From: Phycisphaeraceae bacterium | Lineage (GTDB): Bacteria > Planctomycetota > Phycisphaerae > Phycisphaerales > UBA1924 | NCBI GenBank assembly: GCA_019454185.1 | Contig: CP075368.1 | Location: forward strand, 1,364,001 to 1,428,000 | Length of the DNA: 64,000 nucleotides | Reading direction: 5' to 3' | Shown here: in pieces, positions 34,084 to 44,066 of the stretch | Numbering within the stretch: position 1 is the first letter of the stretch | Layout: the number at the start of each line of letters is the position of its first letter | The notes under the pieces: generated by a model | What the model was told of the DNA's origin: nothing | Databases searched by the model: none | What the model saw: only the letters and a program-made list of their open reading frames with translations | Made by a program: the position numbers and the translations under genes

Positions 34084-35714
34084 TCGACGACACCCGCACA
34101 GAGCAAGATCTGGCTCCTGAGGATCGCATCCGCGTCCGGTGCCGCGCGATGGGAATTCCCAGCTGGCAGGTGGACCGAGCGGGGCTTGTCATCCAGGAGC
34201 CGGACGAGCACGGACTCGTCGGGCTCTTTCTGCGTTCCCAGCCCATGACGGACCTGGTTGCCGCTGCTGTCGGCGCGTGGAACGAGCAGGAGGAACCCGT
34301 GCCGGCCGAGATCTTCCCGGGGTGCTGGGTCGTCCCGATGGTGATCACACGCAGGAGGCGCCGGAGCGGGTATGTGGTCGGGATCCTTGTCGGACAGGTC
34401 GGGCTCCACGGCAGCGATTTCGAGCGTATCTGTCTCGCAACCCCCGCCGATCCGTCCGCCGCACGCAACGCCATCTCGAAGCATGCGCACTGGACATCCG
34501 AGAGTGCCAACGCAATCGGCGCGTCTCTCCGGATGATGCAGGCCGATCTCGCGAGTTCGAGCGAGCAGGAGCGAACGATCAGCGGCTTCACGACGCACCT
34601 GACCGAGGCGTATGAGACCGTCGAGCTGCTCTACGAACTCGGACGTTCGATGAGCACGCTCAGGCAGCCATCACAGTTCGGTGTCATGACGATCGAGCGG
34701 CTCCACCGCATCACCGATTTCGGCTGGATCGCGGCATCGTTCCCGAGCGATGGGACCGAGCATCCGCTCGCATCTACGCCGGTGATCTGGTGTGGCGGGC
34801 GACTCTGCGACGACGAGGCCGTCATCGAAGCCGCTCGGAAGTACCTCGCTCAGAACCTGCCGAGCTGTGCACCCGTGATCGCCGGGTATGTGGACGGGCT
34901 GCCGCCCGCTGCGGGGCCTCAGGTTGTGCTCCAACCCATCACGAGGAAGGGACGCCCGGTCGGGCTCCTGATGGCGGGTGCCAAGGGCGGGGACGATCCG
35001 CAGGTGAGTTCCTACGACACGCGATTGCTGGAATCAGCGTCGGGATACCTCTCGGCGTTTCTCGAGAACGCGGCTCTGTACGCCGAACAGAACTCCACAT
35101 TCATCGGCACCTTGCGGGCGATGACGGCAGCGATCGACGCGAAGGACAGGTACACATGCGGTCATTCCGAGCGCGTCGCGCTGCTGGCTCGTCAACTCGC
35201 GATCGCATCGGGGTTTGATGAGGCGAGGGCCGACCGAGTCCATATCGCCGGGCTGGTCCATGACGTGGGCAAGATCGGCGTGCCGGAATCCGTGCTGACA
35301 AAGGCCGGTCGGCTCACGGATGATGAGTTCGGGATGATCAAGCTCCACCCGGAGATCGGCCAGAACATCCTGAAGGACATCCCACTCTTTCAGGATGTCC
35401 TTCCCGGCGTGATGTACCACCACGAGCGCTGGGACGGCAAGGGCTACCCCCACTGCCTGGCTGGCGAAGACATCCCGCTGATCGCTCGCTTCATCGGCAT
35501 TGCTGACACGTTCGACGCCATGAGCTCCACACGCGCATACCGCCCCGCTCTTCCGAGAGAGCACACGCTCGCCGAGATCAGGAAGTGCGCTGGAGCTCAG
35601 TTTGATCCGGAACTGGCGGAGAGATTCCTCACACTGGATCTCAGCGAGTACGACCAGATGCTCGCCATGCACACGCCGCAGGCACCGAGCGAGGAGCCCC
35701 GTCTCGCGGCTTAA
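34080..35714 (+). CDS. HD-GYP domain c-di-GMP phosphodiesterase with N-terminal GAF-like region
   Basis: A 544-residue cytoplasmic protein. Residues up to about 335 contain a GAF-like sensory region; the C-terminal third is an HD-GYP domain that should hydrolyse c-di-GMP. Metal ligands and motif residues are all visible: CGHSERVALLA, LVHDVGKIGVPE, LHPEIGQNIL, YHHERWDGKGYP and IADTFDAM. Its start codon overlaps the receiver gene stop by four bases. With the PilZ protein nearby on the other strand it suggests a local c-di-GMP circuit. A terminator hairpin follows the gene. Confidence 0.93.
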   Translation: MIDDTRTEQDLAPEDRIRVRCRAMGIPSWQVDRAGLVIQEPDEHGLVGLFLRSQPMTDLVAAAVGAWNEQEEPVPAEIFPGCWVVPMVITRRRRRSGYVVGILVGQVGLHGSDFERICLATPADPSAARNAISKHAHWTSESANAIGASLRMMQADLASSSEQERTISGFTTHLTEAYETVELLYELGRSMSTLRQPSQFGVMTIERLHRITDFGWIAASFPSDGTEHPLASTPVIWCGGRLCDDEAVIEAARKYLAQNLPSCAPVIAGYVDGLPPAAGPQVVLQPITRKGRPVGLLMAGAKGGDDPQVSSYDTRLLESASGYLSAFLENAALYAEQNSTFIGTLRAMTAAIDAKDRYTCGHSERVALLARQLAIASGFDEARADRVHIAGLVHDVGKIGVPESVLTKAGRLTDDEFGMIKLHPEIGQNILKDIPLFQDVLPGVMYHHERWDGKGYPHCLAGEDIPLIARFIGIADTFDAMSSTRAYRPALPREHTLAEIRKCAGAQFDPELAERFLTLDLSEYDQMLAMHTPQAPSEEPRLAA

Positions 35715-35737
35715 CGTTCGATGTGCGCCACGAAAGA

Positions 35738-35763
35738 GGCCGTCCCCGCACGCGGAGACGGCC
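35738..35763. terminator. Hairpin between convergent HD-GYP and prolyl oligopeptidase genes
   Basis: GGCCGTC (35738-35744) pairs with GACGGCC (35757-35763); an internal C-A mismatch is followed by a CCG/CGG stem. It sits in the 78-base gap between two converging genes. There is no long T run on either side, so it may act in both directions only weakly. Confidence 0.55.
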
Positions 35764-35792
35764 CTCGGATGCGACACGCGAGTCTGCTCACT

Positions 35793-37952
35793 TCACTGAG
35801 CGAACGGCGTCGAGCGCGGCTGCTCAGACTCTTCCATGCCCAGCGCCCAGGAAATGAATCCGAGGATGTCGGAACGCTCCTCGATGATCATCGCCGTCGG
35901 CTTGCCTGCGCCGTGGCCTCCCCGCGTCTCGATGCGGATCAGCACTGGCGCATCGCCGCCCTGCGCGTTCTGGAGTGCGGCGGCGAACTTGAACGAGTGG
36001 GCGGGGACGACCCGGTCATCGTGATCCCCGGTTGTGATCAGGGTCGCCGGGTATGAGGTGCCGGGCTTCGTGTTGTGGTACGGCGAGTACGCGAGCATGG
36101 CGTGGAACTCGTCTTCGTTCTTCACCGAGCCGAAGTCGCTCGTCCATGCCCAGCCGATCGTGAACGACTCGAACCGGAGCATGTCGAGCACGCCGACCTG
36201 CGGGATGCACGCGCCGAAGAGGTCGGGCCGCTGCGTCATGCACGCGCCGACGAGCAGGCCGCCGTTGCTCCCGCCCTGGATCGCCAGACGCTTCGGGCTG
36301 GTGTACTTCTGATCGACGAGGTACTCGGCGGCGGCGATGAAGTCGTCGAAGACGTTCTGCTTCTTGAGCTTGATGCCGGCCTCGTGCCACTCCTTGCCGT
36401 ACTCGCCTCCGCCCCGGATGTTGGCGACGGCGTAGATGCCGCCCATCTCGAGCCAGACAACCGTCGCGGGAGAGAATCCGGGCGTCAGCGGGATGTTGAA
36501 GCCGCCGTAGCCGTAGAGGAGTGTCGGGTTGTTTCCGTCGAGCTTCAGGCCCTTCTTCGAGGTGATGAACATCGGGACGCGTGTGCCGTCCTTGCTGGTG
36601 TAGAAGACCTGGCGGGTCTCGTAGCCGGATAGATCGGCGTTGAACTTCGGCTGGCGGAAGACCTCGCTCGCGCCGCTCTTGACGTCGTAGCGATAGACCG
36701 CGCCCGGATTGGTGTAGCTTGTGAACGCGTAGAACGTCTCGGGATCGCCGGGCTTGCCGCCGAACCCGCCCGCGCTGCCGATACCGGGCAGTGAGACCTC
36801 TCGGGCGAAGCGGCCCGCGACATCGTGGACACGCACGAGGGTCTTTGCGTCCTTGAGGTACTGTGCCAGGAAATGCCCCCCGACGTACGAGACGCCTCGA
36901 AGGTTCTCGGGTTGCTGGGGGATGATCTCTCTCCACGCATCCCGCGAAGGACGAGTGGTATCAATCGCGATGAGACGGCCCCGAGGTGCGTCGAGTGTCG
37001 TCACGAAGTAGAACTCGGGTCCATCGTTGCCGACAAACGTGTACGATGCATCGAAGCCAGTCAGGAGTTCCACAACCGATGAGGCGGGATCAGCAAGATC
37101 CTGGTAGAAGAAGTTGTTCTCCTGGCGAGTCCCCCACCAGACACTGATCGCCAGATATCTCCCGTCATCGGTGACGCCGGAGGCGAATCCCCACTCGGGC
37201 TGGTCGTCACGCTTGTAGACAAGGCGGTCTCGCGACTGGTCTTCACCGATGGTGTGCAGGTAGACCTTCGGGAACTGGTTGACATCCGTCAGATCGTTGC
37301 CCGTGGGCTCGTCGTACCGGGTGTAGTAGAAGCCGCTCCCGTCCTTGCGCCAGGAGGCCGATGAGAACTTGACCCACCGGACCACATCCTCAAGATCCTG
37401 GCCGGTCGCGATATCGCGGACCCGCCACGTCTGCCAGTCGGAGCCACCTTCGGAGACGCCGTACGCGATGTACCGACCGTCCTCGCTCACGGAATACCCG
37501 GAGAGCGCGACGGTGCCGTCAGCGGAGAAGGTGTTGGGATCGAGGAGCACTCGCGGCTCCGACGTGAGTGAGTCCGCGACGTAGAGCACGGACTGGGGCT
37601 GGAGCCCATCGTTACGGGAGTAGAAGTACCGCCCGCCCTCCTTGAAGGGCACACCGAATCGCTCGTAGTTCCAGAGCTCGGTCATGCGCGACTTGATGCG
37701 GTCGCGTGAGGCGATGCCGTTCAGAACACCGAATGTGACCTCGTTCTGGGCGTTGATCCACCTGCGGGACTCGGGGGTATCGGGATCCTCCAGCCACTTG
37801 TAAGGGTCGGGGATCTGTTTCCCGTGGTACGTGTCCACGTGGTCGACGCGGGCCGAGTCGGGATAGACCACCTGCGACATGGCGGTGCTGACAACCAGGC
37901 ACGAGGCCGAGAAGACCGCCGCGAGATGCAACGCAAACGTTCTGTGTGACAT
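35793..37952 (-). CDS. Secreted prolyl oligopeptidase (S9A)
   Basis: A 719-residue serine peptidase that cleaves short peptides after proline. A signal peptide (ending TAMSQ) indicates export. The N-terminal seven-bladed beta-propeller region covers about residues 90-430; the catalytic alpha/beta hydrolase domain carries nucleophile Ser562 in GGSNGG, the aspartate in DHDDRVVP and the histidine in RGGHGAGK. Length matches the family (about 710). The ABC ATPase gene lies 106 bases upstream on the same strand; a seven-base-pair hairpin (37984-38004) is in the gap, so the two may be separate transcripts. Confidence 0.93.
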   Translation of the reverse strand: MSHRTFALHLAAVFSASCLVVSTAMSQVVYPDSARVDHVDTYHGKQIPDPYKWLEDPDTPESRRWINAQNEVTFGVLNGIASRDRIKSRMTELWNYERFGVPFKEGGRYFYSRNDGLQPQSVLYVADSLTSEPRVLLDPNTFSADGTVALSGYSVSEDGRYIAYGVSEGGSDWQTWRVRDIATGQDLEDVVRWVKFSSASWRKDGSGFYYTRYDEPTGNDLTDVNQFPKVYLHTIGEDQSRDRLVYKRDDQPEWGFASGVTDDGRYLAISVWWGTRQENNFFYQDLADPASSVVELLTGFDASYTFVGNDGPEFYFVTTLDAPRGRLIAIDTTRPSRDAWREIIPQQPENLRGVSYVGGHFLAQYLKDAKTLVRVHDVAGRFAREVSLPGIGSAGGFGGKPGDPETFYAFTSYTNPGAVYRYDVKSGASEVFRQPKFNADLSGYETRQVFYTSKDGTRVPMFITSKKGLKLDGNNPTLLYGYGGFNIPLTPGFSPATVVWLEMGGIYAVANIRGGGEYGKEWHEAGIKLKKQNVFDDFIAAAEYLVDQKYTSPKRLAIQGGSNGGLLVGACMTQRPDLFGACIPQVGVLDMLRFESFTIGWAWTSDFGSVKNEDEFHAMLAYSPYHNTKPGTSYPATLITTGDHDDRVVPAHSFKFAAALQNAQGGDAPVLIRIETRGGHGAGKPTAMIIEERSDILGFISWALGMEESEQPRSTPFAQ

Positions 37953-38058
37953 GTGAACGCTCCACCCCTCCGTTTTGCTACCACGGCACGCGGGGCACGT
38001 GCCGGGCGAGAAGTGTACCGCGACAGGCCGCGAGGGTTCCGTCCCGAAGCGTCTCGCG

Positions 38059-39027
38059 TCACTGCACCAACCCCTTGGTCAGGCGCATGAACGCCGTCTC
38101 GAGGTTGACTGCCTCTTCCGTGAACATGCTGACGCGGAACCCCCCGTTGACCAGCACGCTCGGGATATCCGCGTAGTTCCTGCCCGCCCCGGCCGAACCG
38201 TCCTCGTAGGTCACGTGCAGCACCGGCCCGTTGCGTGCCCCCGTGTCGAGGTTCGTGATCGCCACCTTCTGCACGCCGGGCATCTTTCTCAAGAGCGAGG
38301 CGGCCTCCTCGTGACGATCCACCACGTTCACATGCACCACATGCCCCAGACGCGCCTTCTGCAGGATCTCCGCGACTGTACCCGAGAACAGCAGCGTGCC
38401 TCGCTCGATGATGCCGACCACGTTGCACAACTCCGAGAGTTCCGGCAGGATGTGAGAACTGATGAGGATCGTCTTCCCCATCCGCTTGAGTTCCTTCAAG
38501 AGTTCGCGGATCTCGATGCGGGCCCGCGGATCGAGCCCCGACGCGGGCTCGTCCATCAGCAGCACCTTCGGATCGTGCAGTAGCACCCGCGCGATGCTCA
38601 GCCGCTGCTGCATGCCCCGCGACAGAGAGTTCACCTCCGCCGTCGCCTTGTACCCGAGATCCGTCAGTTCGAGAACATCGTGAACGATCTTCTTCCGCTG
38701 GGGGCCGTTGATGTTGTACGCCGCGGCGAAGAACTCCAGATACTCCTGGACCACCATGTCCTCGTACGCGCCCATGAAATCGGGCACATAGCCGATGAGG
38801 GGGCGGATCTGTCGATTCTGATAGCCGACAGTGAGCCCCGCGACCTGGGCCTGCCCGCTCGAGGGCTTCAGAAGCGTCGAGAGGATCTTGATCGTTGTAG
38901 TCTTGCCCGCGCCGTTCGGGCCGATGAAGCCGAAGCAATCGCCCTCGTTGATCGTGAGGTTGAGGTTATTGAGCGCGATGAGATCGCCGTATCGCTTGGT
39001 TAGGTTGACGGTCTCGATCATCGCCAT
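38059..39027 (-). CDS. ABC-2-type transporter ATP-binding protein
   Basis: A 322-residue single-NBD ATPase of the CcmA/GldA-like exporter class. Walker A is GPNGAGKTT, signature LSRGMQQRLS, Walker B VLLMDEPASGLDP and the H-loop SSHILPE. The C-terminal 90 residues form the accessory domain common in this class. It starts 36 bases after the large membrane protein gene (39064-41547). A dedicated six-helix ABC-2 permease gene is not next to it; either the large protein or an unlinked gene must provide the membrane part. Confidence 0.9.
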   Translation of the reverse strand: MAMIETVNLTKRYGDLIALNNLNLTINEGDCFGFIGPNGAGKTTTIKILSTLLKPSSGQAQVAGLTVGYQNRQIRPLIGYVPDFMGAYEDMVVQEYLEFFAAAYNINGPQRKKIVHDVLELTDLGYKATAEVNSLSRGMQQRLSIARVLLHDPKVLLMDEPASGLDPRARIEIRELLKELKRMGKTILISSHILPELSELCNVVGIIERGTLLFSGTVAEILQKARLGHVVHVNVVDRHEEAASLLRKMPGVQKVAITNLDTGARNGPVLHVTYEDGSAGAGRNYADIPSVLVNGGFRVSMFTEEAVNLETAFMRLTKGLVQ

Positions 39028-39063
39028 GGACGGGTGGCTCCGCGGGGCTCGGGGTCGTCAGTC

Positions 39064-41547
39064 TCAGTCGCGCTCGGTGATGCTGGCCGGCTGTCGGGGC
39101 GGTCGGTCGGGCAAAGGATACACCCAGCGAACGACCGTGCGTCCCTGCGCGGCGATGGCCCGCCCATCGACCGAGAGCGGAACGGGGGTCGGCGCATCAC
39201 GGGTCGTCGCGCCCATCTGCCCGAGGACGATCACGCACGGCTGCGTGAACCAGATCCCGAGGTCCCACCCGTGGGTCGCGCCACGCCGGGCGAGCTCCTG
39301 GGTCTGCGTCGTGATTCCGGTGGTGAACTCGGGCGGCGCGAGCATGGGGAACAACGCCTGGGCCACCTGTCGGTCCCAGATCGCCTCCGGGGCCATGCGA
39401 TACCCCGCTGCTGAGACCTGGTTCTTCAGCAGATCACGGATGAACTCCGACGCGCCGACCGAGATCGTTGCCCCCTCGGATGTCACACGCTCAAGATCGA
39501 GCGGCTGCCCCGGAGCCCACGGCGATGTGAGCCGGAAGGCATACGCATTGCCGACCATGAACGGGCCCGGGGTCGTGCCACCCGGCTGCACCAGTGCCTC
39601 TTGCCCGGCGACGTAGATCACGACCACGTTCTCAAGCGAGGCGGGGAGCTCATGCACGAGCGTTCCCACCACGATGTCCCTGCCTCGCGCTCCCGCGGCT
39701 CCCTGGATGAACGAGGGAGAGAGCCGCGCCGACTCGGGGGCCGCACCCTCGGGCGCGACCGGGCGAGGCATCCCCCACTTGGGTCCGCCCGACCATTCGG
39801 CCTGGAACTGCTTGATCGTCGCACGCGACGGAACCGCCATCTGCGAGGGCTGGCGAGACTCGACGGCGTACGAGCTCGAATCCGGGAACGTGAACGAGAG
39901 CCCGGTGTCAACCGATCTCGCCTCCCACGGCAGGATGGTGTTCCGCGACTGGCCGGGCAGATTCCCAACGCTCGGCTCTGCAACGCTCACGAGCGCTCGC
40001 CCATACTCGGGCAGCAACACGCTCATCCACGACCGAGCCCGCTGCACGGGCTGTCCGTAGACGTGATCGACCAGCGTCAGATGCGTCGCAGAGACTTCTC
40101 TCGGTCTCAGGAATGTCGCGCCGCCCCAGGCGATGCCCGTGAAAAGCACCCCAACCCCGAAGAAACCGAGCCAGGCGTGCTGCTGCATGCCGTATCGCTT
40201 CATCAGCGCGAACCCGAGCGGCCCCGCGACGATCCAGTACGAGACAAAGACCAAGAACCCGAGCAGCACGCCCGCGGTCGCGCGGCCGCGCCGCGCGATG
40301 ATCGTCGGGATGTCCTCGTCAACCCACACCGGCGAACGCTGACGCACCGATGACCCGCCGACATCGACCAGACGCTGCAACTCTGCGGAACTCGGCCGCA
40401 GACCTCGCATGCCGAGGATCCGATGCCAGAACCGCTCGGGCTGAGGCAGCCCCGCGCCGCGCAGAGCGACATGATTGACATCGAGCCCGATCACCGTGAC
40501 CGCGCCCGTTCCGACCAGCCGCCTCGCGACCACGCACTCTCCATCCGGACCGGAGAGCACACGGATCGCCTCAGCGACCGAGGCGTCCGCGAGGGGTGTG
40601 AACTCGTGCAGGACAGTTGAAGTCGGCAACTGAATCGTCGCTGAGTCCGTCAGCATGGGGCGATACGGCTCCATCGCCACACCCTCGCGCCGAGTGATTC
40701 TGGCGCGGGGGAGCAATTCCGCGAAGCCCGATCCCTCGCGTGAGACCCACGACTGGCCCGCCGTGGGGAGCACGATCACGAGGTGGCCGCCGCGAGACAC
40801 CCATTCGCGAAGCGCGGCGGCTGCATCGGGCGAGAGGTCGGCGGGTGAGCCGTCGAGCCAGACCATCCAGCCCATGGTGAGCAATCCGAACCATCGATCG
40901 GGGATCTCGCTCGGCGTGAGCATGACCTGAGAGGCACGCTCATGGGCCATCGGGGCCCACTCTTCGCCGATGCCCCCGCCGCTTGCAGTGGTGCCGTACA
41001 GCGAGAGACTCGGGCTTGGCTGGCGAGCGACGACGCCGATGAACGCCTCGTAGGGCTCCGCGAGACGGGCCGGCATCGCGATAGGCACCCGGGCGACAAC
41101 ACGCCCGGGCCGAACGCCGCGCCCCGCCGGATCGACCTCGGCCGGCGCGGCAGGATCCTCCTCCGCCTCATAGACCACGACGGTCAGCGGATCGCCGCCC
41201 CGTGCCCATGAGGGCACTCTCGCGTACATCCAGACACGCTGCTCGATACCCGGATTTCCCGCGAGCACGGCCTGGTACTGAGGGCTGTCGCCGTCAGAAT
41301 CTCGAAACTCCAGACGCACAAGCAACTCGCGCTGGCGCGTGCCGAGATCCGTGATCACCATGCGGAGGGCGGCCATCTCGCCCCGGCGAATCGCCCCGCC
41401 CGCGCCCCAGCGATCAATCGAGACGGATACCTCCGACGGCCCCTGAGCCGACGCAAAGAGCGGCAGAAGGACGAGCCCGAGAATCAGTGCCAGCAGCGAT
41501 CGGGGAAGCAGGTGGACGGCTCCTGTCTGTGGCGATAACGCCGCCAT
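39064..41547 (-). CDS. Large membrane protein, putative GldG-like accessory to an ABC transporter
   Basis: About 827 residues starting at 41547, chosen because it yields a signal-anchor (PRSLLALILGLVLLPLFASAQ split over the helix); the open frame upstream overlaps a divergent gene and is not protein-like. The N-terminal 440 residues look periplasmic and beta-rich, with a glutamine-amidotransferase-like segment LREWVSRGGHLVIVLPTAG. Two or three transmembrane helices lie near residues 420-480 (FLVFVSYWIVAGPLGFALM and LGFFGVGVLFTGIAWGG). The pairing with an ABC ATPase resembles planctomycete and Bacteroidetes gliding/ABC accessory loci, but no specific family can be named with certainty. Function unknown. 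Confidence 0.7.
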   Translation of the reverse strand: MAALSPQTGAVHLLPRSLLALILGLVLLPLFASAQGPSEVSVSIDRWGAGGAIRRGEMAALRMVITDLGTRQRELLVRLEFRDSDGDSPQYQAVLAGNPGIEQRVWMYARVPSWARGGDPLTVVVYEAEEDPAAPAEVDPAGRGVRPGRVVARVPIAMPARLAEPYEAFIGVVARQPSPSLSLYGTTASGGGIGEEWAPMAHERASQVMLTPSEIPDRWFGLLTMGWMVWLDGSPADLSPDAAAALREWVSRGGHLVIVLPTAGQSWVSREGSGFAELLPRARITRREGVAMEPYRPMLTDSATIQLPTSTVLHEFTPLADASVAEAIRVLSGPDGECVVARRLVGTGAVTVIGLDVNHVALRGAGLPQPERFWHRILGMRGLRPSSAELQRLVDVGGSSVRQRSPVWVDEDIPTIIARRGRATAGVLLGFLVFVSYWIVAGPLGFALMKRYGMQQHAWLGFFGVGVLFTGIAWGGATFLRPREVSATHLTLVDHVYGQPVQRARSWMSVLLPEYGRALVSVAEPSVGNLPGQSRNTILPWEARSVDTGLSFTFPDSSSYAVESRQPSQMAVPSRATIKQFQAEWSGGPKWGMPRPVAPEGAAPESARLSPSFIQGAAGARGRDIVVGTLVHELPASLENVVVIYVAGQEALVQPGGTTPGPFMVGNAYAFRLTSPWAPGQPLDLERVTSEGATISVGASEFIRDLLKNQVSAAGYRMAPEAIWDRQVAQALFPMLAPPEFTTGITTQTQELARRGATHGWDLGIWFTQPCVIVLGQMGATTRDAPTPVPLSVDGRAIAAQGRTVVRWVYPLPDRPPRQPASITERD

Positions 41548-41596
41548 GATTCTACCGGAACTCAACAGGGCGTGTTCGGCGTCCGATCTTGGTTCC

Positions 41597-41830
41597 ATGA
41601 TCGACTTCGCCACCGCCGGTTGGATGCTCCTGCTCACGATCGGCTCCGCCGGCATCCTGGGCATGCTCACCATCATGGCCTCCGCCCTGGACAACCACAT
41701 CCGGATCGCAGAGCACACGCAGGAGTGCCGACGCATCCGTGCGGCGTACCTCGAATCCGTCGCCAAGGGGCGAGCCGGGGCAAACCACGCCCCGATCGAC
41801 TCGGACGTGACACTCCTCTCGGCCCGTTGA
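41597..41830 (+). CDS. Small single-pass membrane protein, unknown function
   Basis: A 77-residue open frame with one strong transmembrane helix (WMLLLTIGSAGILGMLTIMA) followed by a charged tail (NHIRIAEHTQECRRIRAAY). It starts 49 bases from the divergent large membrane protein gene and ends 11 bases before the convergent M20 peptidase gene. The hydrophobic-then-charged pattern argues for a real protein, but no family was recognised and it could be a chance frame. Confidence 0.5.
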   Translation: MIDFATAGWMLLLTIGSAGILGMLTIMASALDNHIRIAEHTQECRRIRAAYLESVAKGRAGANHAPIDSDVTLLSAR

Positions 41831-41841
41831 GTGAGCGACGG

Positions 41842-43275
41842 TCAGCCCCCGATCAGTTCATGCAGGAGCACCGCGTGAGAGCGGGCACCGAGGCGGTAGC
41901 AATCGAGCTCGAACTTCTCGTTCGGGCTGTGGACCCGATCATCGTCCAGCCCGAAGCCCATGAAGATCGTGTCGATCCCGAGGCGCCCCTTCAGCATGCC
42001 CGCCACGGGGATCGAGCCGCCGCTCTTGATCAGGGCGGGTGACTTGCCCGTCGCCTTCTTGATCGCACGCTCGACGCGTTTCATCGTCGGCGACTCGATC
42101 GGCGTCGTCACGCCAAGCCCGCCGTGGTGGTCGATGAACTCCCACCGGCAGCCCGGCGGCGTGCGCTCCTTGCACCACTTGAAGAACGCCTTGGTGACCT
42201 TCACCGGGTCCTGGTTCGCAACCAGACGGAACGAGACCTTCGCGCTCGCGTGGCTGGGAATCACCGTCTTGGCCCCGGGGCCGGTGTACCCGCCGAGCAT
42301 GCCGTTGATCTCCGCCGTCGGACGCCCCCACTCACGCTCCATCGCCGTGTAGCCCTGCTCGCCGATATCCGCAGCGGGCGGCAGGCCGATCTGCTTCAAC
42401 GCGGCCCGCGCGTTGAACTTCAGTTTCTTCCAGTTCTCCCGCTCCTTCTTTGTCAGCGGGACCACGTCGTCATAGAAACCGGGGATCGTGACGCGCCGCT
42501 TCTTGTCGTGCAACTGCGCGAGCACGCGCGAGAGCTCGGTGATCGGATTCGGGCAACGCCCGCCCCACAACCCCGAGTGAAGATCCTGGTTCGATGCGTG
42601 CAGCACGACCTCGGTGTACGCCAGCCCCCTGACGCCGTAGGTGATCGCGGGCTTGCCTCGCCCCAGCATCCCCGTGTCAGAGATCAGGCAGATGTCGCAC
42701 TTCTTGAGGTCGGAGGCGTTGGCCTTCACAAACGGCTCGAGCGAGACCGATCCCGATTCTTCCTCGCCCTCGATCAGGATCGTCATCCTCGCCCCGCCCG
42801 CGGGCTTGCCGGTGACCTCCTTCCAGGCACGCATCGCCTCGAGGAACATCATCACCTGCCCCTTGTCGTCCACAGCGCCGCGCGCGACGATGCGCTTTCC
42901 GCCCGGCTCGCCGGGCCTGGCGTCTCTGACGACGGGCTGGAACGGATCGCTCTCCCACAGATGGATCGGATCAACGGGCTGCACGTCATAGTGCCCGTAG
43001 AAAAGCACGTGAGGACCGGTGTACGAAGCATCGCCCTCAACGTGGGCGTAGACGATCGGGTGCCCGGGCTCCCCATCCTTGGTCGTCGTCTGGCGAACCT
43101 CGGCGTCGACGCCGGACTCACGCAGATGGGCGGCGCACCACTCCGCGGCTCGCCTCACATCGCCCGCGAACTTCGGATCGGTGCTGATGCTGGGAATGCG
43201 CAGCCAATCGCAGAGGCGATCGACTCCGGCCTGCTCGTTCGACTCAAGCCACGAAAGCACGCGATCAACGGACAT
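41842..43275 (-). CDS. M20 family metallopeptidase (dipeptidase-like)
   Basis: A 477-residue cytoplasmic di-zinc peptidase of the M20 dipeptidase group. Ligand and catalytic residues are visible in FYGHYDVQP (His, Asp), GAVDDKGQ (bridging Asp), EGEEESGS (catalytic and ligand Glu), LISDTGM (Asp), and HSPNEKFEL near the C-terminus (His). A lid domain occupies about residues 215-385. AGGAGG lies five bases before the start. The gene begins just downstream, on the same strand, of the PEP-CTERM gene terminator, so it is transcribed independently. Confidence 0.93.
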   Translation of the reverse strand: MSVDRVLSWLESNEQAGVDRLCDWLRIPSISTDPKFAGDVRRAAEWCAAHLRESGVDAEVRQTTTKDGEPGHPIVYAHVEGDASYTGPHVLFYGHYDVQPVDPIHLWESDPFQPVVRDARPGEPGGKRIVARGAVDDKGQVMMFLEAMRAWKEVTGKPAGGARMTILIEGEEESGSVSLEPFVKANASDLKKCDICLISDTGMLGRGKPAITYGVRGLAYTEVVLHASNQDLHSGLWGGRCPNPITELSRVLAQLHDKKRRVTIPGFYDDVVPLTKKERENWKKLKFNARAALKQIGLPPAADIGEQGYTAMEREWGRPTAEINGMLGGYTGPGAKTVIPSHASAKVSFRLVANQDPVKVTKAFFKWCKERTPPGCRWEFIDHHGGLGVTTPIESPTMKRVERAIKKATGKSPALIKSGGSIPVAGMLKGRLGIDTIFMGFGLDDDRVHSPNEKFELDCYRLGARSHAVLLHELIGG

Positions 43276-43329
43276 GGCGACCTCCTGGATCCCTACGGGA
43301 CCGACTGTGCGAGCGTAGGCCGCGCAAAG

Positions 43330-43357
43330 AACAACGCCCCGACAGATGCCGGGGCGT
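43330..43357 (-). terminator. Rho-independent terminator of the PEP-CTERM gene
   Basis: A perfect ten-base-pair stem, CAACGCCCCG (43330-43339) with CGGGGCGTTG (43348-43357), eight-base loop. On the minus strand it is followed by TTCTTTG and lies about 50 bases after the stop codon of the PEP-CTERM gene. Confidence 0.85.
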
Positions 43358-43406
43358 TGCGACGAATCAGATTGTCAGCGGCTCAGGCGGCCGCCATTCT
43401 CGAGAC

Positions 43407-44066
43407 TCAGCGACGGCGACGGCCAGCGACGAGACCGCCGAGGCCGACGAGGGCGAGAGCGCCCGGAGCCGGGATGAGGGTGCCCTCGATGATGATGTTG
43501 TCAACGCGGCTGGTGCCGGCGGAGGCAACGGTGCCGCCGTTGGCGGAAACGTTGCTGCTCATCTGGATACGGAAGGTGACGTTGCCCTGGTTGTCAGCGA
43601 GAGCCGGAGCGGAGATCGGGGAGAAGGTGAACACAGGGTTGTAGGTGACGCCGCTCCACGGGGTGTTGGGGGCGCCGTTGACCAGAACAAGAGCGGAACC
43701 GATGTTGGTGAAGTTGACGCCGTCGTTGCTGACGAGGACGACGAAATCGCGGGGGCCGGTGCCGCTGGAGGTGTGGTCCCAGCCGAAGGTGATGCCGGTG
43801 TAGCCGACAGTGCTGGTGGTGAACTGGTAGTAGTCACCGACGCTCCAGCCATTGGAGCTGAAGGAGCGTGAGGAGCCGTTGCCGACGACGCTGCCGTAGG
43901 TCGAAGACGTGGCGTGGAACGCGGAGGCGTTGCCGGTGCCGACTTCCGCGGCGTGCGGGCCAGCGTTCAATGGGAGCGAAGTCTCGAACGTGAACTGCGC
44001 GAGAACATCAGCGTTGGCGACGGCAGCGATGCCGGCGAACGCAACCAGAGCAAGGGTCTTCTTCAT
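43407..44066 (-). CDS. PEP-CTERM-like sorting-domain surface protein
   Basis: A 219-residue exported protein. The signal peptide ends near VANADVLA; the middle is a serine/threonine-, glycine- and asparagine-rich beta domain of about 160 residues with no recognised enzyme motif. The C-terminus is a sorting signal: IPAPGALALVGLGG, a short hydrophobic helix and a terminal GRRRR, the planctomycete variant of PEP-CTERM recognised by an exosortase. AGGAG lies eight bases before the start. No exosortase or transpeptidase gene is in the window. Probably a cell-surface or matrix protein. Confidence 0.88.
   Translation of the reverse strand: MKKTLALVAFAGIAAVANADVLAQFTFETSLPLNAGPHAAEVGTGNASAFHATSSTYGSVVGNGSSRSFSSNGWSVGDYYQFTTSTVGYTGITFGWDHTSSGTGPRDFVVLVSNDGVNFTNIGSALVLVNGAPNTPWSGVTYNPVFTFSPISAPALADNQGNVTFRIQMSSNVSANGGTVASAGTSRVDNIIIEGTLIPAPGALALVGLGGLVAGRRRR

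Noticed and set aside
37984..38004. Seven-base-pair hairpin between the ABC ATPase and prolyl oligopeptidase genes as a terminator
   Set aside because: No T run follows it on the minus strand, so it was not listed as a terminator.
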